From an uncultured Hungatella sp. (lineage in GTDB: Bacteria; Bacillota; Clostridia; Lachnospirales; Lachnospiraceae): DNA of 12,339 nucleotides. The translations under genes were made by a program, and so were the position numbers. The notes under the pieces are model-generated. The model did no database searches. It saw nothing but the letters and a program-made list of their open reading frames with translations, and had not been told where the DNA came from. Positions within the stretch are counted from its first letter, which is position 1; each line of letters starts with the position of its first letter. The stretch covers positions 1 to 12,339 of the forward strand of contig CAUEKH010000039.1 of the NCBI GenBank assembly GCA_959018155.1. Reading direction: 5' to 3'. Below, piece by piece: positions 1-7,302 of the stretch.

Positions 1-2
1 TC

Positions 3-1874
3 CGCATCGGCTATATCTATGCGTGCGACAAGATCATGGATGTGCTGTACGGCGCGGCTGTCAATGTTCTGGGCGCTTCCAATACGCTGGCAAGCATCGG
101 CGCTGTGGCGGCGTTGAAAGATGAGGCGTTTTTAAAGAGTAACTATGAGCGTCTGCTGCGCCGCCGGGATCTGGCGTATGAGATTCTGTCAGATATTCCG
201 GGGGTAGTGATGAAGCCAAGTGAGAGCGGAATCTTAAGCTGGCTCAATGTAAGCGCCCTGGGAACGAGCGCAGAGGTGGCGGATTACATAAAAGACCATG
301 CCAACATCATGGTCAATCAGGGAACACCGTATGGAGAGCAGGGGGAAGGCCACATACGGATTGTAACCGCGTGCTTTGCAGATGATGAGGAAGCCGCAAA
401 ACGCTTCCGCGATATCAAAGAGGCGCTGACGAAACTGGCGGGCGAGAAGGGAATCTGTGAGGAGGGGGATATTATGGGTGAGACAAAAGCAAAAGAGAGA
501 CTGACATTTCGCGGCGGGCTTTTCATGTCGCTGGTGCCGGTTGTGATATTTTTTGGATTCTGTGTTGTGCTGTTTGTTATTTTCAAGGCATTTAATATGG
601 AGGCGCTGGCCATGGGCGGATTCGTCGCCCTCCTGATTGGCGGCGTGTTCTGTACCAGCTATACGAAGTTCTGGGATGCGGCGATTAAGGGGATTTCGTC
701 GATTACCAGCGTATCTGTCATTGTTATTTTCTTCGTGATCGGTATGTTCAGTGCGCTGATGAAAGCCAGCGGGTTGTCGGGCGGCTTCGTGTGGCTTGCC
801 AATACCATCGGGATGAAGGGCGGACTGTTTGTGGCATTTACCTTCTTTGCCACCTGCGTGGTATCGACGGCCACCGGAAGTTCTATCGGAACCATGTTTA
901 CCGCGTTCCCGATTTTCTTCCCGGCAGGCGTTATGCTTGGCGGAAGTCCGATGTTTATGGCGGGCGCTATCGTGTCGGGGGCTATTTTCGGTGATAATCT
1001 GGCGCCGATCAGCGATACGACCATTGCTTCGTCTTCGACACAGCAGTTCAAAGACGGGCGGCCGGCCGATGTGGGCGGCGTTGTCAGCAGCCGTCTCAAA
1101 TATTCAGCAGTGGCAGCTCTCATCACGATTGTTATTTTCGCAGTATTCGGGGGAATGGGCGGAACGTATGAAGGCGGAAGCATCGAGGCGGCGGCAAGCC
1201 CGGTAAGCCTTGTCATGCTGATTCCTGTCATTATTATGCTTATCGTTGCGACGAAGAGCCGCAATATTTTTGCCGGAATCGGCGTTGGACTTCTGCTGGG
1301 ACTGATCGTCGGCCTGGCAGCGGGACTGTTTACCTTCCAGGACGTATTTGCCAATGACCCGGCCAACAACGCTGCGGTTGGATTCTTAATCAGCGGCGTC
1401 CAGGGAATGCTGGGAACTGTGGGATTGGTTATTGCCGTATTCGGAATTATGGGTGTGCTGACGGAAGCGGGAATGCTGGATTACATGGTAGAGTCTATCC
1501 TGAACAGCAAGGCAGCCACCACACCGCGGGGAGCCGAGCTCATCTGTATGCTGGGAATCAGCCTCTGCACCGTTATCTTCGGCGGCGTGACGAGCGCGTC
1601 GATTCTGACCTTTGGGCCGGTGCTCAACAAGGTTGGAAGCGCAAAGGGAATCCACCCGTACAGAAGAGCCAACTTACTCGACGGTACGGCCAACAGCCTT
1701 CCGGCAATCGTTCCGTTTATGAGCGTGTTCGTGTTCATCGGCGCGGCTTTGACCGGGCTGTCACCGGTGGTAGTGGCAGGCGGAACCATCTATGCGTTTG
1801 CTCTGTTCGGAGTGTTCTTATTTGCGGTTCTGACCGGATGGGGAAGAGAGATGGAAGACGGAAGTAAAAAATAA
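3..1874 (+). CDS. Aminotransferase (C-terminal part) fused in frame to NhaC-family Na+/H+ antiporter; 5' partial
   Basis: The frame is open from the window edge (codons from base 3), so the 5' end is missing. The first ~145 residues are the C-terminal half of a PLP-dependent class I/II aminotransferase. RIGY opens the window, normally just after the PLP lysine (so that lysine lies upstream), and GEGHIRI (Arg codon 357-359) matches the substrate-carboxylate arginine region. With no stop, the frame then enters a hydrophobic protein with about 11-12 predicted membrane segments. It carries the NhaC signature FGDNLAPISDTT around bases 987-1022. Counted from the internal ATG at 474, the antiporter part is 466 residues, the usual full NhaC length. 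NhaC proteins exchange Na+ for protons, and some relatives exchange organic acids. An amino acid/keto acid exchange partnered with the aminotransferase is inference only. The junction falls exactly at the natural end of the aminotransferase, so a lost stop or a sequencing indel is possible. Family assignments are strong; single-polypeptide expression is uncertain. Confidence 0.85.
   Translation, partial: RIGYIYACDKIMDVLYGAAVNVLGASNTLASIGAVAALKDEAFLKSNYERLLRRRDLAYEILSDIPGVVMKPSESGILSWLNVSALGTSAEVADYIKDHANIMVNQGTPYGEQGEGHIRIVTACFADDEEAAKRFRDIKEALTKLAGEKGICEEGDIMGETKAKERLTFRGGLFMSLVPVVIFFGFCVVLFVIFKAFNMEALAMGGFVALLIGGVFCTSYTKFWDAAIKGISSITSVSVIVIFFVIGMFSALMKASGLSGGFVWLANTIGMKGGLFVAFTFFATCVVSTATGSSIGTMFTAFPIFFPAGVMLGGSPMFMAGAIVSGAIFGDNLAPISDTTIASSSTQQFKDGRPADVGGVVSSRLKYSAVAALITIVIFAVFGGMGGTYEGGSIEAAASPVSLVMLIPVIIMLIVATKSRNIFAGIGVGLLLGLIVGLAAGLFTFQDVFANDPANNAAVGFLISGVQGMLGTVGLVIAVFGIMGVLTEAGMLDYMVESILNSKAATTPRGAELICMLGISLCTVIFGGVTSASILTFGPVLNKVGSAKGIHPYRRANLLDGTANSLPAIVPFMSVFVFIGAALTGLSPVVVAGGTIYAFALFGVFLFAVLTGWGREMEDGSKK
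461..476 (+). promoter_or_regulatory. Internal ribosome binding site and ATG for the antiporter part
   Basis: A GGAGGGGG stretch at 461-468 lies 5 bases before the ATG at 474-476, inside the continuous fusion frame. In protein terms it encodes the short linker between the two domains (Cys-Glu-Glu-Gly-Asp-Ile). The placement is what one expects of an ordinary start for a separate NhaC gene, so the antiporter can probably be translated alone even if the fused product is also made. Confidence 0.6.
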
Positions 1875-1880
1875 ACGGAT

Positions 1881-1934
1881 AAAACCGGAATACAGGATTG
1901 GAGAGAGTTCTTCAAAATGTATTCCGGTTTTTTA
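1881..1934. terminator. Shared hairpin terminator between convergent genes
   Basis: Perfect 14-bp arms AAAACCGGAATACA (1881-1894) and TGTATTCCGGTTTT (1918-1931) enclose 23 bases. The loop can extend the stem with TTGGAGA against TCTTCAA, using one G-U pair. The + strand ends in a run of T (1928-1933), giving a strong rho-independent terminator for the antiporter gene. On the - strand the run is only TTTT, so it probably terminates the kinase transcript less efficiently. The stop codons of the two convergent genes lie 7 and 23 bases away. Confidence 0.85.
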
Positions 1935-1956
1935 TTCTGCATGGCGTATGAGATTT

Positions 1957-3753
1957 TTACTGACTGGCAGACGCTTCTTCCAGCCGGTGCATCCGTATCG
2001 TAACCCGCGTCCACTCCCCTTTTACACTCTCCACGGTAAGGCCGTACTCATTTCCATAGAGGCTTTTCATTCTCATGTCGATATTGGCCAGGCCGATTCC
2101 GGTATGCTTTCCGGTATCCGGCTCTGCTGCCGTCACGGTTCCGGTGAAATGCCGGTTCAGTTCCTTAAGCGTCTCCTCATCAATCCCAATTCCTGTATCA
2201 AATATTTCAAAAGAAAAATCCGAATCAGAGTCCCATTTTCCTGTAATCCGCAGCTGTCCCTGGCCCAGTTTTAACTCCAGCCCGTGATAGACGGCGTTTT
2301 CGATGATGGGCTGTAAAATAAATTTAATCATCCGCTCTTCGGGCAGAGTCTCATCAATATCCTGCTCAATGAGAAAACGGTTGTCATAGCGGATCTGGAT
2401 AATATTGATGTAATTGTTGATGCACTCCAGTTCCTCACGCACGGTCACAAGGTTCGGGCCCTTGATGCAGTAGCGGAAAATCTTCGACATGGAAGAAGCG
2501 ATCGATACGATTTCCGCTGCCTGATAGGAAAATGCAATACTTCGTATGCAGTCCAGCGTATTGTAGAGAAAATGAGGGTTGATCTGGTTTTGAAGCGCGG
2601 AAAATTCCGCCTGCTTTTTTGCCAGTTCCAGCTCGTAGTACTGTTCCTGGGTATCGAAAATCCTGTGGGTCAGCTCGTAAATCTGCTCCAGCATCCGGTT
2701 TATCTTTTTTACCACCTGGTCAATCTCATTGTTGCCGGTGGAGGTAAAACGTGTCTTTAAAGTCTGATAGTTGACATCACTTAAAAATGCGGACAGCTGG
2801 TTGAGCGGCCTTGTAATATTTCTGATAATAATGGTGCAGATACCTAAGAGCAGCAGAAACATGAAAATGCCGAATATCAGGCTGAAGGTCTTTAACGGTT
2901 TCAGCGGCGCCTCCAGCGTGCGTATAGGAATAATGCTGATAAGTGTCCACCCCATCCCCTCGATGGTACTGTGAGTGATGATGGAGGGTTCCCCCTGATA
3001 CTCTGCGGTCTGCTGCCGTTCCTGAGACTCCGTAAACGCCTGGATATCTTCATCGGCGTACGCGCCGATCAACTGCCGGTCCCCGGAGGCGATGATCCGG
3101 TAGTCCTGGTCTAAAAGGTAGAGAGACGCTTCCGAGGGCAGTTCCACATTTTCAATCGTGCGCATGAGAGAATCATTTTGAAACAGAATATAGCAGAATT
3201 CTCTGTTCTGCAGATTGCGGAAGGAGGAAAATGGCAGGGCGTACAGATAGATGGGAGAATCCCCATAATCGACCATATAGAAGCTTCCGCTTCCGCTCGT
3301 CGTCAGAATCTCTTCGTGGTACGTCCCTGCAATCTGCCGCAGCAGATTCCAGTCCGGTACCTGTAAATAGTTCACCATCTGTCCCAGATCATCCACCAGA
3401 ACAATATCATAGATACCGGGATTGGAAATCATGGTGTATTCAAACAGATTGCGGATAAATTTAATGTAATCGGCCCGCATGGCGTAATTATCGCTTCCCA
3501 TAAATTCCTGTACGTACTCATTGTAAGCGATGTTATCTCCGATCTGTATCAGCGAGTCAGCCTGGGTAGCCAGATTTTCTTCCATCTGCGTCAGTAAGTT
3601 GGCGGTAGCCACTTCAGAGGAGTTGCGGATGACGGAAGAAAATTTATCGTAGTAGATCACCTGTATCACCACGAGAATCAGAAGTGCCACAGCGGCAATG
3701 GAAAAAAGCTGGTATTTCAGTTTGATATTTTTTAAGGACAATCTTTCTCTCAT
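1957..3753 (-). CDS. YesM-type sensor histidine kinase
   Basis: This 598-residue membrane kinase is the sensor partner of the adjacent response regulator. After a short cytoplasmic start, membrane segment 1 covers about residues 17-35, an extracellular sensing domain about 36-285, and membrane segment 2 about 289-312. A HAMP linker follows (RNITRPLNQLSAF, about 311-365). The His_kinase domain carries the phospho-acceptor His394 in NQINPHFLYN. The ATP-binding domain has the N-box Asn486 (QPIIENAVYHG), DTGIG (519-523) and GIGLAN (552-557). Length and order are typical of the YesM/LytS-like family that pairs with AraC-type regulators. Its ATG overlaps the regulator stop by four bases (ATGA, 3750-3753), so the two are translationally coupled with the regulator first. 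The position opposite a sugar transporter suggests it senses the oligosaccharide or its binding protein; this is inference. All catalytic motifs look intact. Confidence 0.95.
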   Translation of the reverse strand: MRERLSLKNIKLKYQLFSIAAVALLILVVIQVIYYDKFSSVIRNSSEVATANLLTQMEENLATQADSLIQIGDNIAYNEYVQEFMGSDNYAMRADYIKFIRNLFEYTMISNPGIYDIVLVDDLGQMVNYLQVPDWNLLRQIAGTYHEEILTTSGSGSFYMVDYGDSPIYLYALPFSSFRNLQNREFCYILFQNDSLMRTIENVELPSEASLYLLDQDYRIIASGDRQLIGAYADEDIQAFTESQERQQTAEYQGEPSIITHSTIEGMGWTLISIIPIRTLEAPLKPLKTFSLIFGIFMFLLLLGICTIIIRNITRPLNQLSAFLSDVNYQTLKTRFTSTGNNEIDQVVKKINRMLEQIYELTHRIFDTQEQYYELELAKKQAEFSALQNQINPHFLYNTLDCIRSIAFSYQAAEIVSIASSMSKIFRYCIKGPNLVTVREELECINNYINIIQIRYDNRFLIEQDIDETLPEERMIKFILQPIIENAVYHGLELKLGQGQLRITGKWDSDSDFSFEIFDTGIGIDEETLKELNRHFTGTVTAAEPDTGKHTGIGLANIDMRMKSLYGNEYGLTVESVKGEWTRVTIRMHRLEEASASQ

Positions 3754-5231
3754 GGTTTCTTCACCTGCCTGCGGTACTGGAGCGGTGTCACGCCGGAATG
3801 CTTTTTAAAGGTCTTGCTGAAATAGAAGTAATCGTTATATCCAATTTCAAAGCAGATTTCCTCCACTGTTTTGCCGGTGGTGGCAAGGAGTTCCTGAGCC
3901 TTCTCCAGGCGAAGCCTGGTTAGATATTTGGAGTAGTTGGTGTCTGTATATTTCTTAAACAGTCTTGATGCGTAGGCGAAGCTGATGTGAAGATTATCAG
4001 CCACATCCTGCAACGTAATCGGTTTCTGATAGTGCGTATCGACATACTCGAGCATGGAGCGGGAAAGTTCTCTGCTGCTGTCGGAGAGAAGAGAGTCAAC
4101 CTCCGGCGCGGAATCCTTTTCCGCCAGTGATGCCAGATCGAGACAAAATTCTTCCACACTGGAAAAGCGCTCTAACAGCTGGTTGATATCGAGGATGCAG
4201 TGTTCTTCATATAACTCCGGCTGTTCAGATAAGCGGATAAGGAACTGATTCCAGAACCAGATCATTCCCGTCAGGTTAATGGAGTGGGAACGGAAATATT
4301 CAGGCAGATTCCGGATGCAGGTTCTTAAACGATCCGCGGGTGCGGAATGGAGCTCATTCATTGCCGCCATCAGTTCTTTTAGCGCGGGAAGATTCATGGC
4401 GGTATAACAGTGGGGCTGTATGGTTCCTGTTATAAATGGGAAAAAATAGGCTTCCTGGCATTGACGGACTAAGAGCGTCGGAACGCCTACATTCGTTTTG
4501 GCATCCGCCTTGCTGTATGGAAGACTGATTCCGGCCTGGGTGGCGGGAAAATGTATTTGAATCAGGTTGACCGCCTCTTCATACTTTCTGCATCTGATGA
4601 AGCAGAGATACTGGCCGGATCCCGACTGAACCGCCTGAAATGCCAGGTCTGGAACCGTGGAAAGAAAATTCGCCAAATCTACAGCGGAACGCACTGCAAA
4701 ATATTCCTGGCCGGGATTACCCGCAAAAGACACGTTCCCCGATACATCGGCACGGCCCATATCATCGGGAACATGGGGTTCCCCGAAGATATCGGCGAGC
4801 GTCATTTCCCCGTTTAAAATCCCCTCCAGTATTTTCTTTGAAGATTCCGCCTCCTTTTGCGCCAGACGGCCGGCCAGTCTCGTCAGAATTTCCCCGATCG
4901 CATCTAAATCCACAGGCTTCAGCAGATAGTCGAAGGCCCCTAAACGCAGGGCATTCTGGGCGTATTCAAATTCCGCGTAACCGCTTAAGAACAGAATCTC
5001 AAGTTCCGGATATTCGGGACGAAGCTGCTTTAATAAGTCGATTCCGCTGAGCCCGGGCATCCGGATGTCGGAAACCAGGACGTCGACAGGATGGGACTTT
5101 AAGCATTCAATGGCCTCCAGAGGATTGCTTAAAGTTTCTGTCACGGTAAAACCATATTCATTCCATGGAATCATATTTTTTAAACCCTTCAGTTCCCAGG
5201 GTTCATCATCCAGAAGCATGACACGGTACAT
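3750..5231 (-). CDS. YesN-type response regulator, receiver plus AraC DNA-binding domain
   Basis: This 493-residue cytoplasmic regulator begins with a receiver domain (about 1-120). Its acidic pocket is DDE (8-10), the phospho-acceptor is Asp55 in VLVSDIRMPG, and Ser83 and Lys105 (YLLKPVD) complete the active site. A poorly conserved middle region (about 125-390) resembles the linker of other long YesN proteins. The last ~100 residues are an AraC/XylS DNA-binding domain with two helix-turn-helix units: TLQDVADNLHISFAYASRLF (about 406-425), then the second around TVEEICFEIGYNDYFYFSKTF. The GGGGAGGGA stretch on the - strand, ending at 5241, precedes the ATG at 5231 by nine bases and supports this start. 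It is the first gene of an operon with the kinase. AraC domains commonly bind direct repeats, and such repeats lie immediately upstream. The likely target is the divergent transporter operon, possibly with control of its own gene. Confidence 0.95.
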   Translation of the reverse strand: MYRVMLLDDEPWELKGLKNMIPWNEYGFTVTETLSNPLEAIECLKSHPVDVLVSDIRMPGLSGIDLLKQLRPEYPELEILFLSGYAEFEYAQNALRLGAFDYLLKPVDLDAIGEILTRLAGRLAQKEAESSKKILEGILNGEMTLADIFGEPHVPDDMGRADVSGNVSFAGNPGQEYFAVRSAVDLANFLSTVPDLAFQAVQSGSGQYLCFIRCRKYEEAVNLIQIHFPATQAGISLPYSKADAKTNVGVPTLLVRQCQEAYFFPFITGTIQPHCYTAMNLPALKELMAAMNELHSAPADRLRTCIRNLPEYFRSHSINLTGMIWFWNQFLIRLSEQPELYEEHCILDINQLLERFSSVEEFCLDLASLAEKDSAPEVDSLLSDSSRELSRSMLEYVDTHYQKPITLQDVADNLHISFAYASRLFKKYTDTNYSKYLTRLRLEKAQELLATTGKTVEEICFEIGYNDYFYFSKTFKKHSGVTPLQYRRQVKKP

Positions 5232-5239
5232 AAAAAAAT

Positions 5240-5268
5240 CCCTCCCCTCACCAAGTGCTCATAGTATA
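5240..5268 (-). promoter_or_regulatory. Possible promoter -10 and leader of the two-component operon
   Basis: On the - strand TATACT (5268-5263) is followed after about 12 bases by a purine-rich ribosome site and then the regulator ATG at 5231. The hexamer 17 bases upstream (TCTCAC, 5291-5286) is a poor -35 box, as expected of an activator-dependent or weak promoter. The -10 box forms one end of the first operator repeat, so regulator binding there would directly affect transcription. This is a motif reading only. Confidence 0.4.
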
Positions 5269-5360
5269 CATGTGACACTAAATTCGTGAGATACCTCATT
5301 AAGTGTCACAGTATGACTCGCACTAGGTTCGAAAATACCTCACCAAGTGCTCATAGTATA
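5246..5360. repeat. Degenerate tandem repeat array in the divergent control region
   Basis: A 23-bp core beginning CCTCACCAAGTGCTCATAG and ending TATA is present identically at 5246-5268 and 5338-5360. A third, degenerate copy begins at 5294 (CCTCATTAAGTGTCACAGTAT), so unit starts are spaced 48 and 44 bases apart. Similarity continues past the core: GACACTAAATTCG in the first unit corresponds to CGCACTAGGTTCG in the second, so the whole ~44-48 bp unit is repeated about 2.5 times. The array fills the space between the regulator and transporter genes. Direct repeats of this kind are typical sites for AraC-family regulators, so the adjacent YesN-type protein is the leading candidate to bind here. 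Confidence 0.8.
5271..5310. repeat. 9-bp inverted repeat nested in the array
   Basis: TGTGACACT (5271-5279) is the exact reverse complement of AGTGTCACA (5302-5310), with 22 bases between the arm ends. An imperfect extension exists outside the arms (GTATACA against GTATGAC). It bridges the first and middle tandem units. The arms are about three helical turns apart, which would suit a protein dimer or loop better than a transcript hairpin. It could also be a by-product of how the repeat units diverged. Confidence 0.5.
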
Positions 5361-5376
5361 TCACAATCAATATTAT
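5348..5376 (+). promoter_or_regulatory. Possible promoter of the transporter operon
   Basis: TATTAT at 5371-5376 can act as a -10 box. TGCTCA at 5348-5353, 17 bases upstream, is a weak -35 (three of six consensus bases) and lies inside the third operator repeat. A start near 5383 would leave a ~100-base leader before the GTG at 5486. The weak -35 placed within a regulator site fits activation by the two-component regulator. Alternatives such as TATATT at 5448-5453 cannot be excluded. Confidence 0.35.
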
Positions 5377-5424
5377 GGTGGAAGGGTATGTCAAAAAATT
5401 ACAAATGTGGTGCAAGTTATTCCA

Positions 5425-5439
5425 TACTTTTCAAAAGTA
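5425..5439. promoter_or_regulatory. 15-bp palindrome upstream of the permease gene
   Basis: TACTTTT and AAAAGTA are perfect 7-bp arms around a single C. It is too short-looped for an RNA terminator, so if functional it would be a DNA operator. It lies in the leader between the proposed promoter and the first permease gene. Next to it, TATATTACAATCA (5448-5460) nearly repeats TATATCACAATCA (5357-5369), 12 of 13 bases. Confidence 0.35.
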
Positions 5440-5471
5440 CCTCATGATATATTACAATCAGATGAAAAATA

Positions 5472-5488
5472 AGGGGGAGAGAAAGGTG
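5472..5488 (+). promoter_or_regulatory. Ribosome binding site selecting the GTG start of the first permease
   Basis: AGGGGGAGA at 5472-5480 is the only good ribosome site in the leader and points to the GTG at 5486-5488. The in-frame ATGs at 5375 and 5462 have no comparable purine stretch in front of them. Confidence 0.65.
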
Positions 5489-6391
5489 AACAGCCAGAAA
5501 GCAAGAAACTGGAAGCGGAGTATTCCATTGCTAATTATGTTTACTCCGGTTATCTTATACTATATCCTGTTTAAGTTCCTGCCAATGTTCGGAATTGTCA
5601 TGGCGTTTCAGGACTTTAATATCAGGAAGGGGTTTTTCGGCAGTCCGTTTGTGGGAATGAAGTATTTTAAGCTGATTTTCTCCACACCGGCGACGATGCA
5701 GGTCATCAAGAACACGCTGTTTCTGGGGATTGTCAGGTTCCTGATTGGAATTCCGTTTCCCATTATTTTAGCCCTCATGTTAAATGAGGTGAAGAACCAG
5801 AGATTCAAGAAGACGATGCAGACCTTCGTTTATCTGCCTCATTTCCTGGCGTGGACGATTGTGGGCGGAATGGTAGTCAACTTATTTTCCCAGAGCACGG
5901 GAATTGTCAATACCATCACCGAGGCTCTGACCGGAGATACGTACGCGTACCTTTACAATGAGAAATCGTGGCTTGCCATTTACTTTGGATCAAGTATCTG
6001 GAAAGAGACGGGATTTGCGGCCATCATCTATTTGGCGGCGCTGACCGGAGTGGATCCGGAACTTTACGACGCGGCAGCCATCGACGGGGCGTCGAAGCTG
6101 AAACAGATTTTCCATGTGACGCTTCCGGCCATCGCGCCAACCATTGCCATCAACATGATTTTGCAGGTGGGAAGTTCCGTCAATGTCGGTTTTGACCAGA
6201 TCTATGTGCTGACCAATCCGACGGTCAACCGGATCTCAGACGTTATCAGTACCTACGTCTACCGGGTCGGCTTAGAGCAGATGCAGTTCAGCCTGACAAG
6301 CGCCATGGGATTATTCCAGTCAGTTTTGGGCCTTGTCCTTGTAGTAATGACGAACCGCATGGCGAAGCGGGCCGACGCCAGTCTGTGGTAG
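5486..6391 (+). CDS. Sugar ABC transporter permease, LplB family
   Basis: Starting at the GTG selected by the ribosome site, this is a 301-residue inner-membrane permease with about six membrane segments. The first is within RSIPLLIMFTPVILYYILF. The EAA-type loop that contacts the ATPase is seen as AAAIDGASKLKQIFHVTLP, about residues 195-213. The C-terminus (GLFQSVLGLVLVVMTNRMAKR) is characteristic of the LplB branch of carbohydrate uptake (CUT1) permeases. It pairs with the next permease to form the channel for oligosaccharides delivered by the binding protein. It is the first gene of the + strand operon and lies directly behind the regulator's presumed operator array. A longer form from an ATG at 5375 would add 37 residues, but these are translated from the control region and look unlike a family N-terminus. 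The substrate cannot be read from the permease. Confidence 0.93.
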   Translation: MNSQKARNWKRSIPLLIMFTPVILYYILFKFLPMFGIVMAFQDFNIRKGFFGSPFVGMKYFKLIFSTPATMQVIKNTLFLGIVRFLIGIPFPIILALMLNEVKNQRFKKTMQTFVYLPHFLAWTIVGGMVVNLFSQSTGIVNTITEALTGDTYAYLYNEKSWLAIYFGSSIWKETGFAAIIYLAALTGVDPELYDAAAIDGASKLKQIFHVTLPAIAPTIAINMILQVGSSVNVGFDQIYVLTNPTVNRISDVISTYVYRVGLEQMQFSLTSAMGLFQSVLGLVLVVMTNRMAKRADASLW

Positions 6392-6406
6392 GAGGTGGTA
6401 TCAGTG
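6390..6406 (+). promoter_or_regulatory. Ribosome binding site selecting the GTG start of the second permease
   Basis: AGGAGGTG (6390-6397) overlaps the stop codon of the preceding gene (TAG 6389-6391) and is correctly spaced for the GTG at 6404-6406. The GTG at 6395 lies inside the ribosome site itself and is therefore unlikely to be the start. Confidence 0.75.
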
Positions 6407-7282
6407 GGAAAATCAATCAGTGAGAAAAATGTGGACAGAATCTGCTACACCGTACTGACCATCTGCGGCATTATCAGTATTCTTCCAATTATCAACGTAT
6501 TTGCCACCGCGTTTTCCGGCGCTACGGCTGTGGAATCGGGAAAAGTCGGGCTGTGGCCGGTAGATTTTACGTGGGAGTCATTTAAACTCTTAATCGAGGG
6601 GACCATGGCGGTGCGGGCCATGGGAAACAGTATTGTGATTACCCTGGGCGGAACCATCATCTGTATGGTGATGACGACCCTGGCAGCTTACCCGCTGTCA
6701 AAACCGTATTTTGTGGGAAACCGCATTTTCACCCGGTTAATCGTATTTACCATGCTTTTTTCCGGCGGTATGATACCGACTTATATCGTCATTCAGAAAT
6801 TAGGCTTGATTGACACTTACTGGGCGCTGTGGCTGCCCTCGGCGGTCAGCACCTACAATATGCTGGTAATGAGGACATTTTTTACCAATATACCGAAGGA
6901 AATTGAAGAAGCGGCCATCATAGACGGCTGCGGAGAATGGGGGCTTCTGTTCCGGATTTTTATTCCGCTGTCGAAGCCGGTTATGGCAACCATGGTTTTA
7001 TTTTACGGAGTGGCGCACTGGAATACATTTATGAACGCCATGCTCTATATTAACAATCCAATTAAGCAGAATTTATCTGTTCTTGTCCAGCAGATGATTA
7101 AGAGCATGAATGTGCTGAGCAGTGAGCTGGCAAATGCGAATCCACAGGATTTGCAGGCGATTACCTCGGCAGGGCTTCGGGCCGCCGGCGTGGTCGTCAT
7201 GGTAGTACCAATGCTTGTAATCTATCCGTTCCTGCAGAAATACTTTGTCAAAGGTGTTATGCTTGGCTCGGTGAAAGGTTAA
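6404..7282 (+). CDS. Sugar ABC transporter permease, YtcP/AraQ-like
   Basis: This 292-residue membrane protein is the second channel subunit. It has about six membrane segments, with the first around CYTVLTICGIISILPIINVF. A periplasmic-side region follows, then a typical EAA loop (EEAAIIDGCGEWGLLFRIF, about residues 168-186). The C-terminal ending PFLQKYFVKGVMLGSVKG is a hallmark of the YtcP/LplC branch of CUT1 permeases. It starts 12 bases after the previous stop, and a strong ribosome site overlaps that stop, so the two permeases are almost certainly co-translated. No ATPase gene follows. Transporters of this type usually borrow a shared MsmK/UgpC-like ATPase encoded elsewhere, which is established for related systems and inferred here. 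Confidence 0.94.
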   Translation: MGKSISEKNVDRICYTVLTICGIISILPIINVFATAFSGATAVESGKVGLWPVDFTWESFKLLIEGTMAVRAMGNSIVITLGGTIICMVMTTLAAYPLSKPYFVGNRIFTRLIVFTMLFSGGMIPTYIVIQKLGLIDTYWALWLPSAVSTYNMLVMRTFFTNIPKEIEEAAIIDGCGEWGLLFRIFIPLSKPVMATMVLFYGVAHWNTFMNAMLYINNPIKQNLSVLVQQMIKSMNVLSSELANANPQDLQAITSAGLRAAGVVVMVVPMLVIYPFLQKYFVKGVMLGSVKG

Positions 7283-7302
7283 ATTGAAGGAGGATTATTT
7301 CT

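Noticed and set aside
659-1369. Long open frame on the - strand inside the antiporter gene (236 codons)
   Set aside because: It lies wholly opposite a clear NhaC coding region, has a low-complexity Pro/Ser/Ile-rich composition and matches no recognisable family; it is a mirror of the real frame.
4640-5050. Open frame of 136 codons on the + strand within the regulator gene
   Set aside because: It is opposite the receiver domain and linker of a clear response regulator and shows no protein-like motif.
5246-5360. CRISPR-like array
   Set aside because: There are only three units, the middle one is degenerate, the similarity extends into the would-be spacers, and no cas genes are present; an operator array explains it better.
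5375-5485. Extended N-terminus of the first permease from ATG 5375 (or ATG 5462)
   Set aside because: Neither ATG has a ribosome site, the added residues do not look like a permease N-terminus, and they cover the control region; GTG 5486 has a good ribosome site.
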